Assembly (NCBI GenBank): GCA_964613665.1
Contig: CAZTIG010000011.1
Span: forward strand, 21,546-85,545
Length of the DNA: 64,000 bases
Origin: CAZQFV01 sp964613665
GTDB lineage: Bacteria > Chloroflexota > Chloroflexia > DTKN01
Direction of reading: 5' to 3'
Below are positions 22,817 through 31,738 of the stretch, piece after piece. Each line of letters opens with the position of its first letter. Within the stretch, counting starts at the first letter, position 1. The notes beneath the pieces were generated by a model. That model was not told where the DNA came from and searched no databases. It saw only the letters and a list, made by a program, of their open reading frames with translations. The translations under genes and the position numbers were made by a program.

Positions 22817-23281
22817 TTGAGCCGTCTCGATCCGCAGAAGCTGCATGTGCGCTTCGCGGCCGGGGTTACGCCGGCCGGGCCGCTCCTGCCGCGCCGCTAC
22901 ACCCTGACCCACTCCGATACCACGGGCGAGCTTTTCCTCACCGTCGGCACCGACTACGAGCGGGCGCAGACATCTGGCTGGTACACCCGGTTGCTGCGCG
23001 ACGAGGTGCTGGCCGAGTGGGTGGAGGAGGAAAGCGGCCCGGTGTTGCACGTGCACTGCCACGTCAGCGGCGGGCCGGTCCTTGGCACGGCCGGCATGCG
23101 CGATGCCATCTTCCGCCGGGAGCTGCCACTGGCGCTGGAGGCAATCTGCTACGGCGACCGCGAATTCCTGGCGGCGCAGCCGGAGCTGCCGCAGGCCAAG
23201 ATCCGCGTCCACTTCCACGCAGCCGGCCGGCGCTACGACCGCGTGGAGGATTGGGGGACACCGATGGACTACCTGAGGTAA
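22817..23281 (+). CDS. Staygreen family protein (Mg-dechelatase homologue)
   Basis: Nearly the whole 154-residue protein follows the staygreen domain: LDPQKLHVRF, RRYTLTHSDTTGELFLTVG, TSGWYTRLLRDEVLAEW and LHVHCHVSGG. Plant SGR removes Mg from chlorophyll a; homologues from Anaerolineae have been reported to do the same in vitro. No chlorophyll synthesis genes are in the window, so the natural substrate may be another Mg-porphyrin or tetrapyrrole. TTG 22817 is the start, preceded by AGGTGA; no ATG or GTG is available in frame. It is followed after 4 nt by an alpha/beta hydrolase. Confidence 0.9.
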   Translation: MSRLDPQKLHVRFAAGVTPAGPLLPRRYTLTHSDTTGELFLTVGTDYERAQTSGWYTRLLRDEVLAEWVEEESGPVLHVHCHVSGGPVLGTAGMRDAIFRRELPLALEAICYGDREFLAAQPELPQAKIRVHFHAAGRRYDRVEDWGTPMDYLR

Positions 23282-23285
23282 AACG

Positions 23286-24257
23286 ATGAGGAAGTTCCTG
23301 CGCATCGTGCTGATCGTGCTGGGCGTGCTCCTGTTCATCCTGCTGGTCGGCCCTTTCCTGGTCCCGGTTCCGCCGCTGGAGGGGCTGGTCCCGCCGCAGC
23401 AGCTGGCCGACCCCGACAGCCGCTTCACCACCGTGAACGGTCTGCAGGTGCACTACAAGGTGGCCGGGCAGGGCGAGCCCGTGCTGCTGCTCCTGCACGG
23501 CTTTGGGGCCAGTACGTTCTCCTGGCGCAAGGTGCTGGAGCCGTTGGGCCAGCACGGCACGGTGATCGCCTTCGACCGGCCGGGCTTTGGCCTGACCGAG
23601 CGGCCGCTCACCTGGAGCGGGGAGAACCCCTACAGCGTCGAGTCTCAAGCCGACATGGCGGTGGGCCTGCTGGACGAGCTGGGCGTGCAGAGGGCCATCC
23701 TGGTGGGCCACTCGGCCGGCGGCACGGTGGCAGTGGAGACCTACCTGCGCCATCCCGAGCGGGTGCAGGCGCTGGTGCTGGTGGACGCAGCGGTCTATGA
23801 GACCGGCGGGCCGGCCGGCAACTGGTTCCTGCGCCTGCTGATCCGCTCGCCGCAGGGCCGTCACCTGGGACCGCTGCTGGTGCGCTCGATCGCCAGCTGG
23901 GGAGAGGGGGTGCTGGAGCAGTCCTGGCACGATCCCTCCCGGATCACCGAGCAGGACCGCGCCGGCTACCGCAAGCCGCTGCAGGCGGAGAACTGGGACC
24001 GGGCGCTGTGGGAGCTGACGGCGGCGGCGCAGCCGCTGGAGCTGGAGAAGCAACTCGACGCGATCCGCGTGCCCACGCTGGTGCTCACCGGGGACGACGA
24101 CCGCATCGTTCCGGCCGAGCAGAGCGTGCGCCTGGCGGGAGCGATCCCCGGTGCCAGTTTGGTGGTTATCGCTGCCTGCGGGCACCTGCCCCAGGAGGAG
24201 CAACCGGAGGCGTTCCTCCGGGCGGTGGTGCCGTTCGTGACCACCGAGGTGCGCTAG
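23286..24257 (+). CDS. Membrane-anchored alpha/beta hydrolase
   Basis: An N-terminal hydrophobic segment (residues 4-24, FLRIVLIVLGVLLFILLVG) anchors or exports the 323-residue protein. The hydrolase fold follows: LLLLHGFGASTFSW, nucleophile elbow GHSAGG, acid in TGDDDRIVP and His in CGHLPQEEQP. Such hydrolases split esters or C-C bonds; substrate unknown. In chlorophyll breakdown an esterase acts beside SGR, but this one's membrane anchor and the lack of specific motifs do not prove such a role. Confidence 0.88.
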   Translation: MRKFLRIVLIVLGVLLFILLVGPFLVPVPPLEGLVPPQQLADPDSRFTTVNGLQVHYKVAGQGEPVLLLLHGFGASTFSWRKVLEPLGQHGTVIAFDRPGFGLTERPLTWSGENPYSVESQADMAVGLLDELGVQRAILVGHSAGGTVAVETYLRHPERVQALVLVDAAVYETGGPAGNWFLRLLIRSPQGRHLGPLLVRSIASWGEGVLEQSWHDPSRITEQDRAGYRKPLQAENWDRALWELTAAAQPLELEKQLDAIRVPTLVLTGDDDRIVPAEQSVRLAGAIPGASLVVIAACGHLPQEEQPEAFLRAVVPFVTTEVR

Positions 24258-24298
24258 GGAGAGGGCAAGAAGCAAGAGGCAGGAAGCAGGCAGACGTA
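24258..24298. repeat. Period-7 GCAAGAA repeat
   Basis: GCAAGAA, GCAAGAG, GCAGGAA, GCAGGCA in tandem start 9 nt after the hydrolase stop codon TAG. Same family as 13178-13216. Confidence 0.75.
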
Positions 24299-24328
24299 GG
24301 GAAGTGTGGCCCGGCCTCGGGAATGCAT

Positions 24329-24357
24329 TTGCGCGGGCAGTGCTCCCATGCTAGAAT
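24329..24357 (+). promoter_or_regulatory. Promoter of the corrinoid activation / methyltransferase operon
   Basis: TTGCGC (24329-24334), 17 bp, TAGAAT (24352-24357); ATG 24381 follows at about 17 nt from the predicted start point. Confidence 0.75.
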
Positions 24358-24380
24358 GTCCCCAGCAAAGGAGCGTGTGG

Positions 24381-26210
24381 ATGGACGGTCGCCTGCACCC
24401 GATCGAGTTCCTCCCCGGCGGCCGGCGGGCGGACTGCCCCGAGGGCACGACCCTCCTGGAAGCGGCTCGTCAAGCCGGGGTAGCCATCCCCTCGAGCTGC
24501 GGCGGCAAGGGCACCTGCGGCAAGTGCCGCGTCCGGGCCGGCGGGCACCTCAGCCCGCTCACGGCCGAGGAGAGCGCCCAACTGAGCCCGGCCGACCTCC
24601 ACGCCGGCTACCGCCTGGCCTGCCAGGCGCGCGTGCTGGGCCCATGCGTGGTGCGGGCCTACACCACCGACACGGTCGTCTACAAGGCTGCCCTGCACGA
24701 GCTCGCGTCCCCGGCGGAGCTGGCGCCGGACACGCGCAAGATCCGCCTGCGCCTGCCGCCCCCCTCGCTGCTGGACCAGCGCTCCGACCTGGACCGTCTC
24801 TGCACCACGCTGGGGGTACGCTATGAACAGGTGGACCTGGCAGCGCTGCGCCTCCTGCCGGCGGTGCTGCGCACGGCCGACTGGGCGGTCACCGGGGTGC
24901 TCAGCGGCGGGCGGCTGATCGCCGTGGAGGTGGGCGACACCCGCGAGGAATGCTACGGCGTCGCCCTGGACCTGGGCACGACCACCGCGGCAGCCTACCT
25001 GGTCAGCCTAGCCAGCGGGGAGCTTCTTGGTGCGGCCGTGGCCACGAACCGCCAGGCCACCTACGGCGACGACGTCATCTCCCGCCTGGACTATGCCGGC
25101 AGGGGTGGTCTGGGCGAGCTGCGCCGGGCGGCCTTGGAGACGCTCAATGCACTGGTGGAAGAGCTGTGCCGGGGGAACGGGGTCGCGCCGCAGCACATCT
25201 ACGAGGCGACGGTCGTGGGCAACCCCTGCATGGTGCAGCTCCTCCTGGGGATCGACCCCCAGCCCATCGGCGTGGCACCCTACGTGCCGGCGATGGTGGA
25301 AGCCGTGGACCTGCCGGCCCGCGAGACCGGGCTGGCCATCGCCGAGGGTGGCCGCGTGCATATCCTGCCCGGTGTGGCGGGCTATGTCGGCGCCGACGCG
25401 GTGGCCGACGTGCTGGTGGCCTCGCTGCGAGAGCCCGACCGGGTGCGGTTGATTATGGACGTGGGCACCAATGCCGAGATAGTACTGGACAACCGCGGCC
25501 GGCTGCTGGCCTGCGCCGCGGCGGCCGGCCCGGCCTTTGAGGGGGCGCGCATCTCCTGCGGCATGCGCGCCGCTCCGGGAGCGATCGACCGGGGCCGGCT
25601 GGTCGCCGGGCGGCTGGAGGTGCACACCCTGGAGGAGAGGCCCCCCGTGGGGTTGGCCGGGTCCGGCCTGGTGTCCGTGGCAGCGGCGCTGCGCCGCGGT
25701 GGGCTCCTGGCCGCGCGCGGCCGGTTCGTCCCCACGGCAGCGCCCGACCTCTTCTGCAACGACGGGAACGGCTTGGAGCTGATCCTGGCTCCGGCGGAGC
25801 AGTCGGGCACGGGGCAGGCTATCTGCCTGGCGCAGCGCGACATCGCCGAACTGCTGCTGGCCAAGGCGGCCATCGCCGCCGGAATGCACGTGCTGCTGCA
25901 GGAGGCCGGCCTGGCGGTCGACGATCTCGACGAGGTGCTCATCGCCGGGTCCTTCGGCAACTTCCTGGACCGACAGGATGCCGTGGACATCGGCCTGGTC
26001 CCGCGGCTGTCCCCGGAGCGCATCGTGGGCGCCGGCAACGCCGCCGGCAGCGGGGCGGTCCTGGCCCTCCTCTCGCTCGGCATGCGCCAACGGGCCCAGG
26101 AGATCGCCCGCAGCATCCGCTACGTCGAGCTCTCGGCCCACCCCGAGTTCAACCAGGAGTTTGTGCGGGGGATGTGTTTCCCTGAGATAGATAGTCCAGA
26201 AGGAGGCTAG
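24381..26210 (+). CDS. ASKHA-domain corrinoid reductive activase with N-terminal [2Fe-2S] domain
   Basis: Residues 1-~95 are a plant-type ferredoxin domain with ligands C40, C46, C49 and C81 (SSCGGKGTCGKC and LACQAR). The remaining ~510 residues form the ASKHA-like ATPase of RACo/RamA proteins: GVALDLGTTTAAAYLV, ATNRQATYGDDVISRLDYAG, IMDVGTNAEIVLDN, AGPAFEGARISCGMRA and IAGSFGNFLDRQDAVDIGL. These proteins use ATP to reduce inactive Co(II) corrinoid to Co(I). ATG 24381 with AAGGAG 8 nt upstream replaces a longer frame that crosses the promoter. A methyltransferase follows 6 nt later; the corrinoid protein itself is not in the window. Confidence 0.92.
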   Translation: MDGRLHPIEFLPGGRRADCPEGTTLLEAARQAGVAIPSSCGGKGTCGKCRVRAGGHLSPLTAEESAQLSPADLHAGYRLACQARVLGPCVVRAYTTDTVVYKAALHELASPAELAPDTRKIRLRLPPPSLLDQRSDLDRLCTTLGVRYEQVDLAALRLLPAVLRTADWAVTGVLSGGRLIAVEVGDTREECYGVALDLGTTTAAAYLVSLASGELLGAAVATNRQATYGDDVISRLDYAGRGGLGELRRAALETLNALVEELCRGNGVAPQHIYEATVVGNPCMVQLLLGIDPQPIGVAPYVPAMVEAVDLPARETGLAIAEGGRVHILPGVAGYVGADAVADVLVASLREPDRVRLIMDVGTNAEIVLDNRGRLLACAAAAGPAFEGARISCGMRAAPGAIDRGRLVAGRLEVHTLEERPPVGLAGSGLVSVAAALRRGGLLAARGRFVPTAAPDLFCNDGNGLELILAPAEQSGTGQAICLAQRDIAELLLAKAAIAAGMHVLLQEAGLAVDDLDEVLIAGSFGNFLDRQDAVDIGLVPRLSPERIVGAGNAAGSGAVLALLSLGMRQRAQEIARSIRYVELSAHPEFNQEFVRGMCFPEIDSPEGG

Positions 26211-26216
26211 AAGAAG

Positions 26217-27077
26217 ATGGCGGCAGCGACGACGGTCCTGTCCGCACCCGGCAAGGAGGTGCGGATCGGCGGCAATCGGCCCACGGTGATCATCGGCGAG
26301 CGGATCAACCCAACCGGCAAGAAGCGCCTGGCGGAAGCCCTGCGGAACGGCGACATGGCGCTGGTGGCCGACGAGGTCCGCGCGCAGGTCGCGGCGGGGG
26401 CCGACGTGATCGACATCAACGTCGGGGCAGCCGGTGTGGACGAGGTGCACATCCTGCCCCTGGCGGTGCGCACGGCCATGGAGGCGGCCGTCGTTCCCCT
26501 GTCGATCGACACGACCAACCCCGCGGCGCTGAAGGCGGCGCTGGCCGTCTACCAGGGCAAACCGCTGGTCAACTCGGTCAACGGCGAGGAGGGGGCGCTC
26601 GAGCGGGTGCTGCCGCTGGTGCGGGAGCACGGTGCCGCCGTGATCGGCCTGACCATGGATGGCGAAGGCATCCCGGCCGACGCGGTCAAGCGGCTGCGGA
26701 TCGCCGAGCGCATCGTGCAGCGTGCCGAGCGCCTGGGCATCCCCCGCGAGGACGTCATCATCGACTGCCTGGCGCTTACGGTGGGGGCCGATCAGCAGGC
26801 CGGCCGCGTCAGCCTGGAGGCGATCCACCTGGTGGCCCAGGAGCTGGGGGTGAACCAGTCCCTGGGCGTGAGCAACGTCTCCTTCGGCCTGCCGGAGCGC
26901 GAGGTGCTCAACCTGTCCTTCCTGGCCATGGCCATCGCTGCCGGGGTGACCTGCCCGATCGTCGACGCGGCCCGGGTGCGGACGACGATCCTGGCCGTGG
27001 ACCTGCTGCTGGGGCGCGACGCCTATGCTATGCGCTACATCAAGCACTTTCGGCAGAGGAGCCAGGGGAAGCAGTGA
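26217..27077 (+). CDS. Methyltetrahydrofolate:corrinoid methyltransferase (pterin-binding family)
   Basis: The 286-residue TIM barrel resembles AcsE/MeTr and the DHPS-like pterin-binding enzymes: IIGERINPTGKKRLAEAL, ADVIDINVGAAGVDE, PLSIDTTNPAALKAAL, PLVNSVNGEEG and SLGVSNVSFGLPEREVLN. It would transfer a methyl group between methyl-H4folate and the Co(I) of a corrinoid protein, which fits the reductive activase directly upstream. Its stop overlaps the next start. Whether it serves the Wood-Ljungdahl pathway or a demethylase is not decided by this locus. Confidence 0.88.
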   Translation: MAAATTVLSAPGKEVRIGGNRPTVIIGERINPTGKKRLAEALRNGDMALVADEVRAQVAAGADVIDINVGAAGVDEVHILPLAVRTAMEAAVVPLSIDTTNPAALKAALAVYQGKPLVNSVNGEEGALERVLPLVREHGAAVIGLTMDGEGIPADAVKRLRIAERIVQRAERLGIPREDVIIDCLALTVGADQQAGRVSLEAIHLVAQELGVNQSLGVSNVSFGLPEREVLNLSFLAMAIAAGVTCPIVDAARVRTTILAVDLLLGRDAYAMRYIKHFRQRSQGKQ

Positions 27078-27595
27078 TGGTCACGGCCGCAGAGGTCCGC
27101 GCTCTTCTGAAGCTGCAGCCGCTGGAGCCGGAGGGTGGGTACTATGTCGAGACCTACCGTTCCGAGGGGACGATCCCGGCAGCGAGCCTGGCGGGACGCT
27201 ACCGTGGCGCGCGCGCCTACGGCACGGCCATCTACTACCTGCTGACCCCGGGGACGGTCTCGGCGCTGCACCGCCTGCCGGGCGACGAGATCTGGCACTT
27301 TTACCTGGGCGACCCGGCAGAGATGCTGCAGTTGGGGCCGGCGGGGGCCGGCCGGTTGATCGTGCTGGGCCAGGACATTGCGCGGGGGATGCAGCTCCAG
27401 GTCGTCGTGCCGGGCGGTGTCTGGCAGGGCACCCGCCTGCTGCCGGGGGGACGCTTCGCCCTGCTGGGCACGACCATGGCCCCGGGTTTTGATCCCGGCG
27501 ACTATGAGGAGGGGAGGGCCGAGGAGCTGTTGGCGGGGTACTCGCACTTCCGCGAGGCGATACAGGCGCGGCTGCGGCAACCACCAGGAGGGTAG
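27077..27595 (+). CDS. Cupin_5 (DUF985) family protein
   Basis: The 172-residue protein shows LQPLEPEGGYYVETYRS, GTAIYYLLTPGTVSALHRL, DEIWHFYLGDPAEML and GTTMAPGFDPGDYE, the conserved pattern of the DUF985 cupins, which bind a metal or sugar-like ligand in a beta barrel. Function is unknown. ATG 27077 overlaps the previous TGA (GTGATG); GTG 27074 is an alternative. The last residues (PPGG) are encoded by a CCACCAGG-type repeat that continues beyond the stop. Confidence 0.88.
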   Translation: MVTAAEVRALLKLQPLEPEGGYYVETYRSEGTIPAASLAGRYRGARAYGTAIYYLLTPGTVSALHRLPGDEIWHFYLGDPAEMLQLGPAGAGRLIVLGQDIARGMQLQVVVPGGVWQGTRLLPGGRFALLGTTMAPGFDPGDYEEGRAEELLAGYSHFREAIQARLRQPPGG

Positions 27596-27645
27596 GAACC
27601 ACCAAGGGGGCAGGGAAGAGAACCACCAAGGCAACAGGGCACAAA
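27580..27645. repeat. CCACCAAGG repeat
   Basis: AACCACCAGG, AACCACCAAGG and AACCACCAAGG with GGGCACAAAGG follow one another. The first unit is inside the cupin gene and the TAG stop lies between units. The family also occurs at 18174-18357. Confidence 0.75.
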
Positions 27646-27718
27646 GGGGCGGGTACGGAAGAACCCGTCCACCCGGTGCCGCTGGCAGGTAGCGCCAGCC
27701 GCGTAGAAGAGGGCAACC

Positions 27719-30700
27719 ATGAGGTCGGCGAGCGGTTCTCCCAGAATGGACGCCTACCTGCCCCTGGACCGCCAGTGGGCCCTGGCAGAAGGCCGGGCCA
27801 TGGCGGAGCAGGCCTGGGGCGCGGTCCTCTCGGCCGACCTGAGCGGCTTTACCGCGCTGATGGACCACCTCAGCGACACCCTGGGCCCGCAGCAGGGGGC
27901 CGAGGAGCTGACCCACCTGCTGAACGCCCTCTTTGCCCCGCTGATCGGCGAGGTCCACCGCCACGGCGGTACCATCGTCGCCTTTGGCGGCGATGCGCTG
28001 ACCTGCTGGTTCCCGGAGTCGCAGCGGGGGGAGGAAGGGGGCAGCGCCCGCCGCGCTGCTTCCTGTGCCCTGGCGATGCAGCAGCACGTTGCCGGCTTCG
28101 GCCCGGTGGAGACACCGGCCGGCCCGGTGCGCTTCGCCATGCATGTCGGCATCGCCTCCGGGCTGGTACGCCGCTTCTGTGTCGGGCGGCCGCCCCACGG
28201 GCGCCACGATGTCCTGGCCGGCTCCACGGTCGACCGCATGGCCGTCGCCCAGGGGCTGGCCGGGACGGGCCAGGTGGTCGCCGACACGGCCACCGCCGGA
28301 CACCTGCCGGGCGGGACTTGGCAGCCGTTGGAGGACGAGTTCGCCCTGCTGACCGGGGCCGCCATCCCCTTCCCCGCCATGCACGAGGCAATGCTGCTGC
28401 GGCCGGCGGCCCTGCCCAGCGCGCAGGTCCGCCGCTGGCTGGCCGAGCCACTCTACCGGCGGCTGCGCGCCGGCCGGGGCGGCTTTGCCGCCGAGCTGCG
28501 CCTGGTCAGCAGCCTCTTTGTCCAGTTCGACGGGCTCGACTACGACCACGATCCCCAGGTCGGGAGAAAGCTGCAGCGCTACGTGGCCCTGGCCCAGGAG
28601 AGGCTGGCTCCCTACGAGGGCTACCTCGGTCTGGTGGCATGCGGCGACAAGGGCAGCCTGCTGTTGATTCTCTTTGGCGCGCCGCTGGCCCACGAGGACG
28701 ACCCACAGCGGGCCGTCGGCTTTGCCCTGGACTTTCAGGAGGCAGTCAAGGCGCTGCCCTGGATCCGCAGCCAGCGCATCGGCGGCAGCCTGGGACGGGT
28801 CTATGCCGGCATCCTGGGCTCGCCGGAGCGCTGCACCTACACCGTCCTGGGGGACGAGGTCAACGTCAGCGCCCGCCTGATGCAGGCGGCCGGGCCGGGC
28901 CAGGTGCTCGTGAGCCCGCGGCTGCGGCAGGGCGCCGCCGAGCGCCACACGTTCCACGCCGCAGGCACGGTGGTGCTCAAGGGGAAGAACGAGCCGCTGC
29001 CGGCCTTTGAGCCGCGGGTCCTCCAGGCGCGCCCGCTGGCTGCGGAGGCCGGGGAGCGGCTGGTCGGGAGGGAGCCGGAGCAGCAGCGCATCACCGCGCT
29101 CCTGGACGAGGTGGCCGGCGGCCGGGGGCAACTCCTGCTGCTCCTGGGCCAGGCCGGGGTGGGCAAATCGGCGCTGGTGCGCTTCCTGCAGCGCCAGGCC
29201 CACGAGCGCGGCTGGCCCTGCCTGGTCGGCAACTGCCTGAGCTACGGCCAGAGCACCCCCTACCTGCCCTGGCGGGCCATCCTGGAGCAGGCCTGGGAGT
29301 TGCGGCCGGAGGCGCCGCCGCAGGAACGAGCCGCATGGCTGCAGCAGGTCGTGGCGGCGCTGCCCGCGCCGGCCGGCCGCTCCGCCTACTGGCAGGAACG
29401 CCTTCCCCTCCTGGCCGCCGTCATGGGCCTGGAGGTCCCCGATACCCCGCTGACCCGCTCCCTGGAGGGCGAGCTGCGCCGGGAGAACACCTTCCAGCTA
29501 CTGGAGGCGCTGGTGCGCTCATTGGCGACGGAGCGGCCGGCCGTCATCGTCATCGAGGACGCCTACTGGGGCGACGAGCTCTCGCTGCTCCTGGCGGCCC
29601 ATGTGGGCCGCAGCCTGCCCGACCTGCCGCTGCTGCTGACCATCGTCCACCGGCCCTTTGTCGGGACCCTGCCGCCGGCCGTGCTGGCGCTGCAGGCCCT
29701 GCCCCGGCATACGACCCTCTCGTTGGCGCCGCTGGAGCAGGGGCCATCGCGCGAGCTGGCCCGCCAGCGCCTGCAGGGGGCGGACCTGCCCCCACGGCTG
29801 GAGGCACTGCTCGCCGAGCGGGCTCAGGGCAACCCCTTCTACATCGAGGAGCTGCTGCGCGCGCTCGACGAGGCCGGCTACCTGCGCCGCCGCGACGGCG
29901 GCGTGGAGCTCAGCGCGGCCGGAGAGATGATCGACCTGCCCGACACCATCGAGGGGGTGGTGCGGGCCCGCCTGGACCGCCTGCCGGAGGAGGAGCGGCT
30001 GACACTGAAAGTGGCGGCCGTGATCGGGCGGGCCTTCCGGCGGCCGCTCGTGCACGCGGTGCACCCGGCCCGGCCGGCCGACGCCCTCCTGGGCCGCCAA
30101 CTGGCGCGCCTGGAGCGGGCCGACTTCACGCAGCTGGAGCAAGGCCCCCCGGAGTGGCGCTACATCTTCCAGCACCCCATCGTGCACGAGGTGACCTACG
30201 AGACGCTCCTCTTTGCCCAGCGGCGGCAGCTGCACGGGGCCATCGGGGCTGTCCTGGAACAGTGGTACGCCGGCGACCTGCCCGGCGTGCTGGACCTGCT
30301 GGCGCACCACTATGCCCGTAGCGAGGAGCGGGAAAAGGCCGTCCACTACCTGCAGCGGGCGGCGGACAAGGCCCGCCGGGACTATGCCAACGAGGTCGCC
30401 CTGCGCTACTACAACGAGGCGCTGGAGCGGCTCCTGCCGCAGGAGCGGCCGCTGCGCTTCGAGCTCCTGGCCGGCCGCGAACGCATCCACGACCTCCTGG
30501 GAGAGCGCGACGCCCAGGCGCAGGACCTGCAGGAGATGGGCCGGCTGGCGGAGGAGCTGGCCGACGCCCGCCGGCAGATCGCCGTCCTGAACCGCCAGGC
30601 CCGGCGGGCCGCCGACATCGGGGAACTTGAGGAGGGGCGGGCCATCTGCCAGCAGGCCCTGGAGCGAGCCGTCGTCACCGGCGACCTGGCGGGCCAGGCA

Positions 30701-31738
30701 GAGGCCTACAAGACACTGGGCGTCCTGCAGACCAACCTGGGCGAGTACGAGGAGGCCCGCACCGCCTTCGAGCGGGGGTTGGAGGCCTACCGTGTCCTGG
30801 GAGACCACGAGGGGGAGTCGATCAGCCTGAACAACCTGGGATTGCTCTGCCACTATCGCGGGGGGTACGGCGAGGCCGGCCGCTTCTACCAGCAGGCCCT
30901 GGAGATGGCCCGCCAGCAGGCCAACCGCCGCTGGGAGGGCCTGGTCCTGGGCAACCTGGGGCTGACCTACCGCTGCCTGGGCGACTATGAGCGGGCGCGA
31001 AGCCACAGCGAGCAGGCCATGGCCATCTTTCAGGAGATCGCCGACCTGCCGCGCGTGGGCATCACCCTGGACAACCTGGGGGCCGTGGCCATGGCGCAAG
31101 GGGACATGGCAGCGGCCTCTTCCTACTACCAGCGGGCCCTGGAGCTGGCCCGGCGGCTGCAGGACCCCGAGGGGGAAGCCACCAGCCTGGCCAACCTGGG
31201 GCTGCTGCACACCTACGCCGGGGAACATGCCCGGGCGCGGGTCTCCCTGCGCGCGGCGCTGCGGCAGTTCGGCGCTATCGGCCACCGCCGTGGCCAGGCC
31301 GACACCCTGCACCTGCTGGGCGTGCTGGAGCAGCAGGCCGGCCGGGCGCGCGCCGCCAGGAGGCTCCTGGAGCGGGCCCTGTCCCTCTGGCAGGAGATCG
31401 GCGACGACAGCAGCGCCCTGGTCACGCGGGCCTGGCTGGGGTCGGCCTGCCTGGACGCCGGCGACCCGGCCCAGGCGCGCGCGTGCCTGGCCCAGGTCGC
31501 GGTCCGGCTGGAGGCCGCGGGATACGGCGGAGCCTACCCCGAGCAAGAGGTGTGGTGGGCTGCCTGGCGCGTCTGGCAGGCGACCGGCGATCCGGATCGC
31601 GCCAGCCAGGCCCTGGAGCACGCCCACCACCTGGTCCAGGAGCAGGCCGGCCGCATCGCCGACCTGGAGCTGCGGCGGTCGTTCCTCGAGCGCATCCCCG
31701 TCAACCGGGAGGTGGAGCGGGCGTGGGGGGGGGATTAG
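27719..31738 (+). CDS. Adenylate/guanylate cyclase domain - AAA ATPase - TPR regulator
   Basis: A 1339-residue signalling protein. Residues 30-190 and 260-435 are two class III nucleotidyl cyclase-like domains (SADLSGFTALMDHLSD and HGGTIVAFGGDALTCWFP; later GDKGSLLLILFGAPLA and YTVLGDEVNVSARLMQAA). The first retains one metal-type Asp, so whether the pair is active is unclear. Residues 447-850 are an AAA_16/STAND ATPase: Walker A LGQAGVGKSALVR near 477 and AVIVIEDAYWGDELSLLL. From about 970 to 1320 there are eight or more tetratricopeptide repeats (NLGLLCHYRGGYGEAGRFYQ). Such proteins are common in Chloroflexota and Actinobacteria; ligand unknown. ATG 27719 is used, ATG 27746 is possible. The stop TAG belongs to the repeat field that follows. 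Confidence 0.9.
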   Translation: MRSASGSPRMDAYLPLDRQWALAEGRAMAEQAWGAVLSADLSGFTALMDHLSDTLGPQQGAEELTHLLNALFAPLIGEVHRHGGTIVAFGGDALTCWFPESQRGEEGGSARRAASCALAMQQHVAGFGPVETPAGPVRFAMHVGIASGLVRRFCVGRPPHGRHDVLAGSTVDRMAVAQGLAGTGQVVADTATAGHLPGGTWQPLEDEFALLTGAAIPFPAMHEAMLLRPAALPSAQVRRWLAEPLYRRLRAGRGGFAAELRLVSSLFVQFDGLDYDHDPQVGRKLQRYVALAQERLAPYEGYLGLVACGDKGSLLLILFGAPLAHEDDPQRAVGFALDFQEAVKALPWIRSQRIGGSLGRVYAGILGSPERCTYTVLGDEVNVSARLMQAAGPGQVLVSPRLRQGAAERHTFHAAGTVVLKGKNEPLPAFEPRVLQARPLAAEAGERLVGREPEQQRITALLDEVAGGRGQLLLLLGQAGVGKSALVRFLQRQAHERGWPCLVGNCLSYGQSTPYLPWRAILEQAWELRPEAPPQERAAWLQQVVAALPAPAGRSAYWQERLPLLAAVMGLEVPDTPLTRSLEGELRRENTFQLLEALVRSLATERPAVIVIEDAYWGDELSLLLAAHVGRSLPDLPLLLTIVHRPFVGTLPPAVLALQALPRHTTLSLAPLEQGPSRELARQRLQGADLPPRLEALLAERAQGNPFYIEELLRALDEAGYLRRRDGGVELSAAGEMIDLPDTIEGVVRARLDRLPEEERLTLKVAAVIGRAFRRPLVHAVHPARPADALLGRQLARLERADFTQLEQGPPEWRYIFQHPIVHEVTYETLLFAQRRQLHGAIGAVLEQWYAGDLPGVLDLLAHHYARSEEREKAVHYLQRAADKARRDYANEVALRYYNEALERLLPQERPLRFELLAGRERIHDLLGERDAQAQDLQEMGRLAEELADARRQIAVLNRQARRAADIGELEEGRAICQQALERAVVTGDLAGQAEAYKTLGVLQTNLGEYEEARTAFERGLEAYRVLGDHEGESISLNNLGLLCHYRGGYGEAGRFYQQALEMARQQANRRWEGLVLGNLGLTYRCLGDYERARSHSEQAMAIFQEIADLPRVGITLDNLGAVAMAQGDMAAASSYYQRALELARRLQDPEGEATSLANLGLLHTYAGEHARARVSLRAALRQFGAIGHRRGQADTLHLLGVLEQQAGRARAARRLLERALSLWQEIGDDSSALVTRAWLGSACLDAGDPAQARACLAQVAVRLEAAGYGGAYPEQEVWWAAWRVWQATGDPDRASQALEHAHHLVQEQAGRIADLELRRSFLERIPVNREVERAWGGD

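Noticed and set aside
22782..22819. GTG starts for the staygreen gene
   Set aside because: The GTG codons upstream are not in frame; TTG 22817 with AGGTGA is the only suitable start.
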